Shown: positions 49,690 to 58,946 of the stretch, piece after piece
How the letters are laid out: the number at the start of each line of letters is the position of its first letter
Position numbering within the stretch: the first letter of the stretch is position 1
Source of the DNA: Neopusillimonas aromaticivorans
GTDB lineage: Bacteria > Pseudomonadota > Gammaproteobacteria > Burkholderiales > Burkholderiaceae_B
Direction of reading: 5' to 3'
NCBI RefSeq assembly: GCF_030344915.1
Contig: NZ_CP128233.1
Span: 2,418,001-2,482,000 of the forward strand
Length of the DNA: 64,000 nucleotides
The notes under the pieces: generated by a model
Seen by the model: only the letters and a program-made list of their open reading frames with translations
Database searches by the model: none
What the model was told of the DNA's origin: nothing
Translations under genes and position numbers: made by a program

Positions 49690-49929
49690 ATGGAAAGCAT
49701 CGAACAGCGCGTCAAGAAGATCGTCGCTGAACAACTTGGCGTCAACGAAGCCGAGATCAAAAACGAATCTTCCTTCCTTGACGACCTCGGTGCCGATTCA
49801 CTCGACATGGTCGAGCTCGTTATGGCACTTGAAGACGAATTCGAAACTGAAATTCCAGACGAAGAAGCTGAAAAGATCACAACGGTTCAGCAAGCTGTTG
49901 ACTACATCACGTCGCATAGCAAAGAATAA
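49690..49929 (+). CDS. acpP: Acyl carrier protein
   Basis: 79 aa, very acidic. Phosphopantetheine attachment Ser37 in the GADSLDMVEL motif. GGAG precedes the ATG by seven bases; an in-frame TTG at 49678 is not needed. Sits between fabG and fabF as usual. Confidence 0.97.
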   Translation: MESIEQRVKKIVAEQLGVNEAEIKNESSFLDDLGADSLDMVELVMALEDEFETEIPDEEAEKITTVQQAVDYITSHSKE

Positions 49930-49948
49930 TTTCAACGATTCGGTAAGC

Positions 49949-50052
49949 TGCCCCCATGGGGCAAATTGCCCAAGCGGTTTCTAGAAAACGTTCTGTGTTG
50001 AACTGGCCTTAATGGTCAGTCTTTTGACCGGGGCGTTGGCTTTAAACCGCTT
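49949..50052 (+). promoter_or_regulatory. Structured leader between acpP and fabF
   Basis: A compact hairpin TGCCCC-CAT-GGGGCA (49949-49963) is followed by a 9-base inverted repeat AAGCGGTTT (49972-49980) / AAACCGCTT (50044-50052) enclosing 63 bases and ending in a T-rich stretch just before the fabF ribosome-binding site. The layout could form a long-range stem that acts as a weak terminator or attenuator, reducing fabF relative to acpP. Confidence 0.4.
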
Positions 50053-50072
50053 TTTCATTTTAGGAGTCATCC

Positions 50073-51302
50073 GTGAAGCGACGTGTCGTCATTACCGGCC
50101 TGGGCATTGTTTCGCCTGTAGGTAACGATATCGAAAGCGCATGGGACAACATCGTCAACGGGCGTTCCGGGGTTACCCGTATCACTCGTTTTGATGCCTC
50201 GGGCCTGAATGCGCAAATTGCCGGAGAGGTCAAAGACTTCGACATCACCCACTACATGACGGCCAAAGAGGCCAAGCAAATGGATACCTTCATCCACTAT
50301 GGTGTGGCTGCAGGGGTTCAGGCATGGCGTGATGCCGGTCTCGAAGTGACCGAGGCCAATGCCGATCGTATCGGGGTTATCGTGGGTTCCGGTATCGGTG
50401 GATTGCCCCGTATCGAAGAAACACAGGCCGAATATCTCGCGCGTGGTGCACGGCGCATTTCACCGTTTTTTGTGCCGGGCTCGCTCATCAATCTGGTGTC
50501 GGGTCAGCTTTCCATCATGCTGGGGCTCAAGGGGCCCAGCTACGCCGTGGTTTCGGCATGCACAACCGGCCTGCACTCCATCGGCGACGCCGCGCGTCTT
50601 ATCGAATACGGTGATGCCGATGTCATGGTTGCCGGCGGGGCCGAGGCCACAGTGTCACCGTTGGGTATTGGCGGCTTTGCGGCCATGCGTGCCCTGTCGA
50701 CACGTAACGATGATCCGGCCACCGCGTCGCGTCCCTGGGACACCGATCGCGATGGTTTTGTCATGGGTGAAGGCGCCGGTGTGCTGGTGCTTGAAGAGTA
50801 TGAACACGCCCGCAAGCGGGGCGCTCGCATTTATGGCGAATTTTCCGGTTATGGCATGAGCTCTGATGCACACCACATCACCTCGCCCGACAGCGACGGA
50901 CCACGTCGCGGCATGCTCATGGCCATGCGTAACGGCGGTATAAACCCGCAAGACATCAGTTATGTCAATGCGCATGGTACGTCAACACCGTTGGGCGACA
51001 AGAACGAAACCGTGGCATTGAAGCTTGCGTTCGGTGATCATGCCAAAAATCTGGTTATCAATTCGACCAAGTCGATGACGGGCCATTTGCTGGGTGCTGC
51101 CGGGGGTATCGAGGCCGTATTTACGACCCTGGCGGTGCATCACCAGGTTTCGCCGCCCACCATCAATATCTTTAATCAAGATCCCGAGTGCGATCTTGAT
51201 TATTGCGCCAACCAGGCCCGCGAAATGCGCATTGATGTCGCGCTGTCCAATTCGTTTGGCTTTGGTGGTACCAACGGGTCCATGATTGTCCGCCGCGTTT
51301 AA
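50073..51302 (+). CDS. fabF: Beta-ketoacyl-ACP synthase II FabF
   Basis: Elongating condensing enzyme. 409 aa, uninterrupted. Catalytic Cys163 in SACTTGLHS, His in NAHGTSTP and TGHLLGAAGG, and the C-terminal SNSFGFGGTN loop. GTG start at 50073 after TAGGAG. It overlaps the start of a small downstream gene by 17 bases. Confidence 0.96.
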   Translation: MKRRVVITGLGIVSPVGNDIESAWDNIVNGRSGVTRITRFDASGLNAQIAGEVKDFDITHYMTAKEAKQMDTFIHYGVAAGVQAWRDAGLEVTEANADRIGVIVGSGIGGLPRIEETQAEYLARGARRISPFFVPGSLINLVSGQLSIMLGLKGPSYAVVSACTTGLHSIGDAARLIEYGDADVMVAGGAEATVSPLGIGGFAAMRALSTRNDDPATASRPWDTDRDGFVMGEGAGVLVLEEYEHARKRGARIYGEFSGYGMSSDAHHITSPDSDGPRRGMLMAMRNGGINPQDISYVNAHGTSTPLGDKNETVALKLAFGDHAKNLVINSTKSMTGHLLGAAGGIEAVFTTLAVHHQVSPPTINIFNQDPECDLDYCANQAREMRIDVALSNSFGFGGTNGSMIVRRV

Positions 51303-51660
51303 GGTATACGCACCGGCAGCGCGGCTGCGCTGGCCGGCAAGGCCCCCGGCGTTGCTGCCTGCGGGCCTTTGTGTCCTGGTGGTACTGGCGTCGTTGTCCG
51401 CCGCGCAGTGGCATTGGGTGGCCGGTAGTGTTGTGCCACTCGTCCTGGCGCTTGGGTGGGTCCATCGTCGTCGGGAAGGCACATCCTGCCGGCCCGTTTC
51501 GGGTTATCGCCGTGGTGTGCTGGGCTATCGTGGTGGTGCATGGGTATATCGGGTGCCAGGTCGTACGTACGGGGTGCAGTTGCGGCAGGCCTGGCCATCG
51601 GCATTCTGGGTCACCCTGCGTTTTCATGAAACCCGGCCTGCCGGGCCTGATGTTTTTTAG
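51286..51660 (+). CDS. Small membrane protein of unknown function between fabF and rpoE
   Basis: Possible 124 aa protein starting at TTG 51286, inside the end of fabF. Two hydrophobic segments (about residues 22-38 and 43-58) are followed by a basic region (HRRREG, GYRRGVLGYRGG) and a soluble tail. The layout recalls the YgfX/CptA group of small two-helix membrane proteins encoded beside rpoE-related genes, but no diagnostic motif is visible. The 3' end may also be affected by a miscall; a neighbouring frame stays open to 51745. Uncertain. Confidence 0.45.
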   Translation: MSAAFKVYAPAARLRWPARPPALLPAGLCVLVVLASLSAAQWHWVAGSVVPLVLALGWVHRRREGTSCRPVSGYRRGVLGYRGGAWVYRVPGRTYGVQLRQAWPSAFWVTLRFHETRPAGPDVF

Positions 51661-51689
51661 AAGTCACGATCTGGAAACCGGGGTTGGCC

Positions 51690-51701
51690 CCAGGCGCCTG
51701 G
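51690..51701. promoter_or_regulatory. Perfect 12-base palindrome upstream of rpoE
   Basis: CCAGGCGCCTGG, flanked by GTTG and CAAC on the two sides, 55 bases before the rpoE start codon. No loop, so a DNA-binding site is more likely than an RNA hairpin. Confidence 0.35.
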
Positions 51702-51756
51702 CAACAACTCTGTATGCAGGTAACACAAGATCTTCAGTTCCCTAACGGAGGTCAAT

Positions 51757-52359
51757 TTGACCGAACGTGATGTTGATGCCGAGCTCGTTGCCCGTGTGCA
51801 ACGCGGCGACAAACGGGCGTTTGACCTGCTGGTGCTCAAGTACCAGCGCAAAATCATGCGGCTTTTATCTCGCATGATCCGTGAGCCTTCCGAAGTCGAA
51901 GATGTGGCTCAGGAAGCCTTCATCAAAGCCTATCGGGCCCTGCCCCAGTTTCGGGGCGACAGTGCGTTCTACACCTGGCTGTACCGCATCGCCATCAATA
52001 CCGCCCGCAACTGGCAAGCGGCCAACAGCCGGCGTCCTGCAGGGTCAAGCATTGTCGAAACCGATGACAATGAAACTTTTGACCAAATCGACAACCTAAC
52101 CGATATCAGTACGCCGGAATCCCTGATGGCAAGTCGTCAGGTTGTCGATACCGTCAATGCGGCCATCGATGCCTTGCCCGAAGATCTGCGTACGGCAATT
52201 GTGCTTCGTGAAATCGAAGGTCTCAGTTACGAAGACATTGCCCAAACCATGAATTGTCCAATCGGCACGGTGCGTTCGCGCATTTTTCGTGCCCGTGAAG
52301 CGATCGCGGCGCAATTGCGCCCGGTTCTTGAAGCCGGTACCGAGCATAACCGGTGGTAA
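51757..52359 (+). CDS. rpoE: RNA polymerase sigma-E factor
   Basis: ECF sigma factor for envelope stress. 200 aa; region 2 (VARVQRGDKRAFDLLVLKYQ, DVAQEAFIKAYRALPQF, FYTWLYRIAINTARN) and region 4 (LPEDLRTAIVLREIEGLSYEDIA, PIGTVRSRIFRARE). TTG start at 51757 with GGAGG just upstream. First of the classical rpoE-rseA-rseB-degP operon, so probably autoregulated. Confidence 0.95.
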   Translation: MTERDVDAELVARVQRGDKRAFDLLVLKYQRKIMRLLSRMIREPSEVEDVAQEAFIKAYRALPQFRGDSAFYTWLYRIAINTARNWQAANSRRPAGSSIVETDDNETFDQIDNLTDISTPESLMASRQVVDTVNAAIDALPEDLRTAIVLREIEGLSYEDIAQTMNCPIGTVRSRIFRAREAIAAQLRPVLEAGTEHNRW

Positions 52360-52371
52360 GGAGTAAAAAAC

Positions 52372-52863
52372 ATGCACGCTCAGACGCACCAAGACAACGA
52401 ATCCGCGTGGGAAGAAACCATCTCTGCGTGGGTTGACGGCGAGGGCGAACTACGGCCAGAAGATCTCGATACGCCGTATGGGCGGCAGGTCTGGGATACT
52501 TATCACTTTATCGGTGATGTCATGCGCAGCAAAGATCTTGCGGTGCAGCCGTCCGATTTGTTTTATGCGCGTGTGTCACGGGCCATCGATCAGGAGCCGC
52601 CCATTGTTGCGCCTCGTCGGAAAACGTCGACTCGGGTGGCGGGGTTGTCAGGTCTTGCCGTGGCCGCTGCCGTCGCCTCTGTGGTCTGGATGCTCATTCC
52701 TGTACTGACAGCGGGCCCCGATAGCGTTCTGCCGTCAGGGGCCACCGTGGTCGCGTCTGCCGATGAGCCCGCATTGGTTGATTACGTCGATGCGCATCGC
52801 CAGTTCGCAGGCGTCAATCCGGTGCGTCAGGTATCGTGGCATGGCGGGGTGGCAGGCCGATGA
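52372..52863 (+). CDS. rseA: Anti-sigma-E factor RseA
   Basis: 163 aa single-pass inner-membrane protein. The cytoplasmic N-terminal domain binds RpoE and contains the typical SAWVDGEGE start; membrane helix at about residues 89-111; short periplasmic tail, the part cut by DegS in other species. It is 12 bases after rpoE and overlaps rseB by 4 bases. Divergent in sequence, as usual, but position and topology are decisive. Confidence 0.9.
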   Translation: MHAQTHQDNESAWEETISAWVDGEGELRPEDLDTPYGRQVWDTYHFIGDVMRSKDLAVQPSDLFYARVSRAIDQEPPIVAPRRKTSTRVAGLSGLAVAAAVASVVWMLIPVLTAGPDSVLPSGATVVASADEPALVDYVDAHRQFAGVNPVRQVSWHGGVAGR

Positions 52864-53870
52864 AAGCAGGTGTGTTCAGGGTTCTGGCGTGTGCCACGGT
52901 GATCGCATGCGGTTTTTTCGGTGCAGAGGCGGCTGCGCAAACCTCGTCAGGGCAGGCCGAACAGGCCATAGCGCTGCTTAAAAAAGCCCAGGAAGCCGCG
53001 CGTAAAACAGATTATGCCGGGGTGTTTTCGTACCAGGATGACGGCACCATGCAGTCTTCCCGGGTAACGCACCTGGTCGATGGTACAGGCGAGCGCGAAC
53101 GCCTCGAAGTGCTTGATGGCCGTCCGCGTGAATTCATTCGACACAACGAAACCCTGCATTGCCTCATCCCCGACAAAGAGCTGGTGCTGGTCGAGCAGGC
53201 GCGCACAGATCGCTTCCCCGGCTTGTTTCTGGGTGACACCGGGCATATTGTCAATCATTACCATTTTTCCCTTGAACCCGAATCCAGCCGTGTGGCCGGG
53301 CGCGAATGTCAGGTTGTCGATGTTCACCCGCGCAGCCCCGACCGCTACGGTTACCGGTTTTGTGTCGACCGCGAGACAAAATTACTGGTCAAGGCTCAAA
53401 CCCTTGACGGTGACGCACTGGTCGATGAAATCGCGTTTACGTTGCTGCAGGTCGGTGAAAGCGTTTCCCCCGAAGGTTTGAAGTCACAATGGAACTTTTC
53501 TGACTGGAAACAGGTCCGTGTACCTGTACAACAGATTGATGTCGGCGCCCTTGGCTGGCGTGTTCACAGTCCTGCCGGCTTTCAGTTTGCCAACCAGATT
53601 TCCCGGCCCATGAAGTCGGGTCAAAGTGTCAAGCATCTTGTGCTGTCCGATGGCCTTGCCGTCATTTCGGTATTCATTGAGTCTTACGATGGTGCCAGGG
53701 CCTCACGTAATGTCACCAAGGGTGCAGCCCGCAATGGTGCCATCAATGTGTACGGTACGCGTATCGGTGATTTTTGGGTTACGGCATTGGGTGCCGTTCC
53801 CGTAAAAACCTTGCAGGCGGTTGCCGAGCAAACGCAGTACGTTGCGCCGGCCCCTGCCCAAAGCAGGTAG
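52860..53870 (+). CDS. rseB: Periplasmic sigma-E regulator RseB (MucB)
   Basis: 336 aa with a signal peptide (ending near AEAAAQ). Two-domain MucB/RseB fold: a LolA-like N-terminal domain (YAGVFSYQDDGTMQSSRVTHL) that senses lipids/LPS and a C-terminal domain that binds RseA. Start ATG 52860 overlaps the rseA stop; degP follows 26 bases later. Uninterrupted. Confidence 0.9.
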   Translation: MKAGVFRVLACATVIACGFFGAEAAAQTSSGQAEQAIALLKKAQEAARKTDYAGVFSYQDDGTMQSSRVTHLVDGTGERERLEVLDGRPREFIRHNETLHCLIPDKELVLVEQARTDRFPGLFLGDTGHIVNHYHFSLEPESSRVAGRECQVVDVHPRSPDRYGYRFCVDRETKLLVKAQTLDGDALVDEIAFTLLQVGESVSPEGLKSQWNFSDWKQVRVPVQQIDVGALGWRVHSPAGFQFANQISRPMKSGQSVKHLVLSDGLAVISVFIESYDGARASRNVTKGAARNGAINVYGTRIGDFWVTALGAVPVKTLQAVAEQTQYVAPAPAQSR

Positions 53871-53896
53871 GCCGTTTTTCACTCCAAGGAGTTTTA

Positions 53897-55381
53897 ATGA
53901 TTCGTTCAGCTTCCGTTGACAGGCCATTCAAGCGATTTTTTGTTGCTGTGGCTACCGTGTGTACCTTTGCCTTTGCCGGTACTGCAGCCCAGGCGCAGGC
54001 CCAAAGCGCGGCGGTACCCGTACTGTCCGTTCCCGACTTCACTGAAGTCGTTGCGAAATCCGAAGGCTCAGTTGTCAATATTCGTACCACCGAGAACGTC
54101 GCCATGCGTTCCTCGCCCATGGGCCCGGGGTCTGACCCTTATGAAATGTTCCGCTGGTTCTTTGGCCCCGACTTTGCGCCACCGGGCGGGCGTCAACGCA
54201 ATGCGCCGCAAGGGCAGGGCGAAGGTCAGGGTCCGCAGCGCGAGGTGCCGCGTGGTGTCGGGTCGGGGTTCATCATTTCTGAAGATGGCTACATCCTGAC
54301 GAATACGCACGTCATTGACGGTGCCAACAGCATTTTTGTGACGCTCACCGATGGCAAAGAGCATAAGGCCAAAATTATCGGCTCCGATGCCCGCACTGAT
54401 GTCGCCCTCATCAAAATCGAAGCCTCGGGCCTCAAGGCACTGCCGATCGGCGATTCCAAAACCTTGCGTAAAGGTCAGTGGGTTCTGGCCATTGGTTCAC
54501 CCTTCGGGCTCGAGTCAACGGTAACGTCGGGTATCGTCAGCGCCATCAACCGTGATACCGGCGATTACCTGCCGTTCATCCAGACCGATGTGGCGGTCAA
54601 CCCGGGCAATTCGGGTGGCCCGTTGTTGAATCTGGCCGGCGAGGTGGTCGGGATCAACTCCCAGATCGTGTCGCAAAGCGGTGGCTTTATGGGCATTTCG
54701 TTGGCGATTCCTATCGATGAGGCCATGCGGGTTGCCGATCAGCTCAAATCTACCGGTAAAGTCACGCGTGGCCGTATCGGCGTACAAATCGGGCCCGTTT
54801 CTGAAGAAGTGGCCAAAGCCATTGGTTTACCCAAGGCCGAGGGGGCCATGGTCAGCAACGTCGAGCCTGGTGGGCCGGCCGCCGAAGCAGGCGTCATGCC
54901 CGGTGATGTCATTACCCGGTTTGGCTCAACGCCGATTGCCCAGTGGTCTGACTTGCCCCGTGTGGTCGGTGGTGTCAAACCAGGTACCCGTGAAGCCCTG
55001 TCGGTGTGGCGCAAAGGCAAAGAAGTGACCTTGCGTGTGAAAGTCGGCGAGTTTGAAGCCGATACTCCCGCCGCCGCAAAAGAGTCCAAAGCAGAAGGTA
55101 CTGCGGCTGATGCCCTGGGTCTGAAAGTGGCACCGGTTCCTGCCAATGTCAAAGAGCGCGAGCGCATCAGCGACGGGGTGCTGGTCACTGCCGCCAGCGG
55201 TCCGGCAGCGGCGTCGGGTATTGCCGAGGGCGACATCATCCTTACCATCAACGACACCGATGTCAAGGATCCGGCCCAGTTCGCCAAGCTCGTCAGCGGT
55301 CTTGACAAGTCCCGCGCGGCGGCTTTGCTGGTACAGCGTGGCGGCCAGTCTCAGTGGGTCGTGGTCACCCCGACGAAATAA
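53897..55381 (+). CDS. degP: Periplasmic serine protease DegP/MucD
   Basis: Chaperone-protease for misfolded envelope proteins, a typical sigma-E target. 494 aa, signal peptide cut near AQAQAQ, catalytic His138 (TNTHVID), Asp168 (RTDVALIK) and Ser239 (GNSGGPLL), then two PDZ domains. The start ATG 53897 has AAGGAG eight bases upstream. Last of the rpoE-rseA-rseB-degP set, a fourth-gene position equivalent to Pseudomonas mucD. Confidence 0.94.
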   Translation: MIRSASVDRPFKRFFVAVATVCTFAFAGTAAQAQAQSAAVPVLSVPDFTEVVAKSEGSVVNIRTTENVAMRSSPMGPGSDPYEMFRWFFGPDFAPPGGRQRNAPQGQGEGQGPQREVPRGVGSGFIISEDGYILTNTHVIDGANSIFVTLTDGKEHKAKIIGSDARTDVALIKIEASGLKALPIGDSKTLRKGQWVLAIGSPFGLESTVTSGIVSAINRDTGDYLPFIQTDVAVNPGNSGGPLLNLAGEVVGINSQIVSQSGGFMGISLAIPIDEAMRVADQLKSTGKVTRGRIGVQIGPVSEEVAKAIGLPKAEGAMVSNVEPGGPAAEAGVMPGDVITRFGSTPIAQWSDLPRVVGGVKPGTREALSVWRKGKEVTLRVKVGEFEADTPAAAKESKAEGTAADALGLKVAPVPANVKERERISDGVLVTAASGPAAASGIAEGDIILTINDTDVKDPAQFAKLVSGLDKSRAAALLVQRGGQSQWVVVTPTK

Positions 55382-55498
55382 AGCGCATAAAACAGCTAAA
55401 ATGCGTTAGCAGTTCCCCGAGGGCGCATTACGCGCTCCTCTTTTACTTGTTGTTTCCTCAAATTTCCGCCCCGGTGGGGTGGCTTCTTTTGCCGGTTT

Positions 55499-57289
55499 AT
55501 GGATCACATCCGCAACTTCTCCATTATTGCTCACATCGATCACGGTAAATCCACGTTGGCCGACCGTCTGATCCAGCGTTGCGGGGGTCTTGCCGACAGG
55601 GAAATGTCCCAGCAGGTTCTCGACTCCATGGACATCGAGCGTGAACGGGGTATTACCATCAAGGCCCAGACCGCGTCCTTGCATTACAAAGCCAACGATG
55701 GCAAGGTTTACGCGCTTAACCTTATTGACACCCCGGGGCACGTTGACTTTTCGTATGAAGTCAGTCGTTCGCTGTCGGCGTGCGAGGGTGCCTTGCTGGT
55801 GGTCGATGCTTCCCAGGGGTTGAGGCACAAACCGTCGCCAACTGTTATACCGCCATCGAGCTGGGTGTCGAGGTGTTGCCGGTACTCAACAAAATGGACC
55901 TGCCTTCGGCAGATCCGGAATCGGCCCGCCAGGAAATCGAAGACGTTATTGGTATTGATGCCTCTGATGCGGTTCTGGCCAGTGCCAAAACCGGCGTCGG
56001 CATCGATGAGATTCTTGAAATGGTCGTCGCCAAGGTACCGCCGCCAAAAGGTGATCCGGCCGCGCCGTTGCAGGCCCTTATCATTGACTCATGGTTTGAC
56101 AACTACGTGGGCGTGGTCATGCTGGTGCGTATTGTCAACGGGGTTTTGCGCCCTAAAGACAAGATCCGTCTGATGGCCACCGGGGCGACCCATTTGTGCG
56201 AGCAAGTCGGCGTATTCACCCCCAAATCGCTGCCGCGTACTGAACTGTCGGCCGGCGAGGTAGGCTTTGTGATTGCCGGCATCAAAGAGCTTGAAGATGC
56301 CAAAGTGGGCGATACCATTACGTTGGTGAACCAGCCGGCCAACGAGCCACTGCCCGGGTTCAAAGAAGTCAAACCCCGGTATTTGCCGGGTTGTACCCCG
56401 TCGAAAGCAGCGAGTACGACCAGCTGCGCGATTCTCTCGAAAAACTGAAGCTGAATGATTCGGCCCTGATGTTTGAACCCGAAGTGTCGCAAGCGCTGGG
56501 GTTCGGCTTTCGCTGCGGGTTCCTGGGCATGTTGCACATGGAAATCGTGCAAGAGCGCCTTGAGCGCGAGTTCGACATGGACATCATTACCACGGCGCCA
56601 TCGGTGGTCTATGAAGTCGAGCAGCGTGATGGTTCGGTACTCACCATTGAAAGCCCGTCGCGCATGCCCGATGTGGGCAGTATTGCTGAAATCCGTGAGC
56701 CCATTGTCAAGGTCACGCTGTTCATGCCGCAAGACTATGTTGGCCCGGTCATGACCCTGTGCAACAACAAGCGTGGTGTTCAGCTTGACATGTCGTATCA
56801 CGGGCGTCAGGTGCACCTGACCTACGAAATCCCTCTGGCCGAAATTGTGCTCGACTTTTTTGACCGGCTCAAGTCGGTATCGCGCGGCTATGCGTCCATG
56901 GACTACGAGTTCAAAGAATATCGGGCGTCTGACGTGGTACGCGTTGACTTGCTGATCAACGGTGACCGGGTGGATGCGTTGTCCATGATGATTCACCGTA
57001 CCAATGCACGTTATCGCGGCCGCGAGGTGTGCAACAAAATGCGTGGCCTGATTCCGCGTCAGATGTTCGACATTGCAATTCAGGCGGCCATCGGTGCCGA
57101 AATCATCGCCCGTGAAAGCGTCAAGGCGTTGCGCAAGAACGTGCTCGCCAAATGTTATGGCGGCGACATCAGTCGTAAAAGAAACTGCTCGAAAAGCAGA
57201 AGGCCGGTAAAAAACGCATGAAGCAGGTCGGCAACGTGGAGATCCCTCAAGAGGCCTTCCTTGCGATCCTTCAAGTCGAAGACAAATAA
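55499..57289 (+). CDS. lepA: Elongation factor 4 LepA (three apparent frame breaks)
   Basis: Ribosome-binding GTPase linked to translation and 30S assembly. G1 AHIDHGKST, G2 GITIKAQ, G3 DTPGHVDF, G4 NKMD and the LepA C-terminal domain ending with GNVEIPQEAFLAIL. The frame breaks at the four-G run 55816-55819, at CCCCGG 56374-56379, and at the four-A run 57177-57180; corrected length is 597 aa, exactly typical. It is 117 bases after degP and 17 before lepB. Confidence 0.95.
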
Positions 57290-57306
57290 GGGTAGGGCGT
57301 GCGTCA

Positions 57307-58192
57307 ATGAGTTGGGATTTTGCGTTAATTCTGTTCGTCCTGCTGGTCATTACCGGTGCGGTGTGGGCTCTTGATTTCTTCTGGCTCAGGGCGCGTCGTC
57401 GTCGCAAGGCCGAGGCTGAAATGGCGGTGTACGATGCCGCCCCGACCGGGGTGGGGTCCATCGAGGCAGCCCGGTTGCGCCAGGCCGCTTACGACAAAGC
57501 GCACCGGGTGCCATGGTTTATTGAATACTGCGTCAGTTTTTTCCGGTAATCCTGTTTGTGTTCGTGTTGCGATCGTTCATTGTCGAGCCATTCCGTATTC
57601 CGTCGGGCTCAATGTTGCCCACGTTGCAAAACGGTGACCTGATCCTGGTCAACAAGTACGAATACGGTATTCGCCTGCCCGTCATTGACAAGAAAATCAT
57701 TGAGGTTGGCGAGCCCTCGCGTGGCGATGTGGTGGTGTTTCGTTACCCGGTTGATCCGTCCATCGATTACATCAAGCGCGTCGTTGCTGTCGGGGGCGAT
57801 GAGGTCGTGTACCGCAATAAAACGCTGTACCTGAATGGCAAGGAAGTGCCGCACACGCCCGATGGCGATTATTACGAACCCGATCGTTCGGCGTATGTCA
57901 GTCAGTACATCGAGACGATAGATGACGAGACGCACAAAATCTTGCTGAACAAGCGCTCGTTGCAAGATCTGATGCCCATTTCTGATTTTCCCTATCGTGA
58001 TCAGTGCGATTACTTTCCGGGGGTATGCGTTGCGTGGTGCCCGAAGGCCACTACTTCATGATGGGCGACAATCGCGACAACAGTCTTGACAGTCGTTACT
58101 GGGGGTTCGTACCCGAGCAGAATATTGTGGGCCGGGCGTTCTTCATCTGGATGAATTTTGGCGACCTGGGTCGTATTGGCCGGTTTGATTGA
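57307..58192 (+). CDS. lepB: Signal peptidase I (two apparent frame breaks)
   Basis: Cleaves Sec and Tat signal peptides at the outer face of the inner membrane. Two N-terminal membrane helices, catalytic Ser in IPSGSMLPTL, Lys in YIKRVVAVGGDE, and the GDNRDNSLDSRYWG box. The frame breaks at the six-T run 57536-57541 (within helix two) and the five-G run 58019-58023; corrected length 295 aa. Stop overlaps the rnc start by one base. Confidence 0.95.
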
Positions 58193-58946
58193 TGACTGCA
58201 CTCACCGCACTCGAGTCTGCTCTGGATTACCGCTTTTCTGACCCGGCCTTGCTGGATCAGGCGCTGACGCACCGCAGTCATAATGCGCGTCATAACGAAC
58301 GCTTTGAATTTCTGGGCGACTCCATACTTAACTTCGTTGTGGCGGCGTTGCTGTTCCAGCAGTTTCAGACGGTCGATGAGGGAGATCTGTCCCGCCTGCG
58401 GGCCAATCTGGTCAAGCAGTCAGCGCTGGCCGACATTGCCCAAGGGCTGAACCTGTCGAACTATTTGCGGCTGGGTGAGGGCGAGCTCAAAAGCGGTGGG
58501 TTTCGACGGCCTTCCATTCTGGCCGATGCCCTCGAGGCCATTTTTGGCGCGGTATTCCTGGATGGTGGTTTTGATGCGGCGCGGGCGGTCATTACGCGGT
58601 TGTACACACCCTTGTTGGTCCAGGTTGACCCCAAAACACTGGGTAAAGACCCGAAAACCCTGTTGCAAGAGCTGTTGCAAGGTCGCAAACTCGACTTGCC
58701 GCAGTACACAGTGGTGGCCACGCGGGGTGCCGCGCATAGCCAGATGTTCGATGTCGAGTGCGCCGTACCCAAGCTCGATCTCAAGGTGATGGCCTCCGGC
58801 TCAAGCCGGCGTGCCGCCGAACAACTGGCCGCTACCCAGATCATTACCCTTATCCAGGCGTTGGGGCCGGTAAAGGGGCAGGGCGTAAGGCCCGTAAAAG
58901 CACGCAGCTGTCCCTTCCGGTCGCCGTGCCACAGGATTCCAAATGA
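58192..58946 (+). CDS. rnc: Ribonuclease III (one apparent frame break)
   Basis: Processes rRNA precursors and double-stranded RNA. Signature ERFEFLGDSILN, second acidic region DALEAIFGAVFLDGGF, and a C-terminal dsRNA-binding domain ending SGSSRRAAEQLAA. The frame breaks at the GGG 58881-58883 in the tail; with a G added the protein ends at TGA 58944-58946 and overlaps era as ATGA (251 aa). Catalytic core is intact in any case. Confidence 0.95.

Noticed and set aside
51371..51745. Alternative frame continuing the small membrane protein past 51660
   Set aside because: It would need an inserted base (or two missing), opposite to the direction of every other break, and its product ends without a known motif.
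56103..57461. 452-codon minus-strand open frame opposite lepA and the start of lepB
   Set aside because: Shadow of the conserved lepA reading frame.
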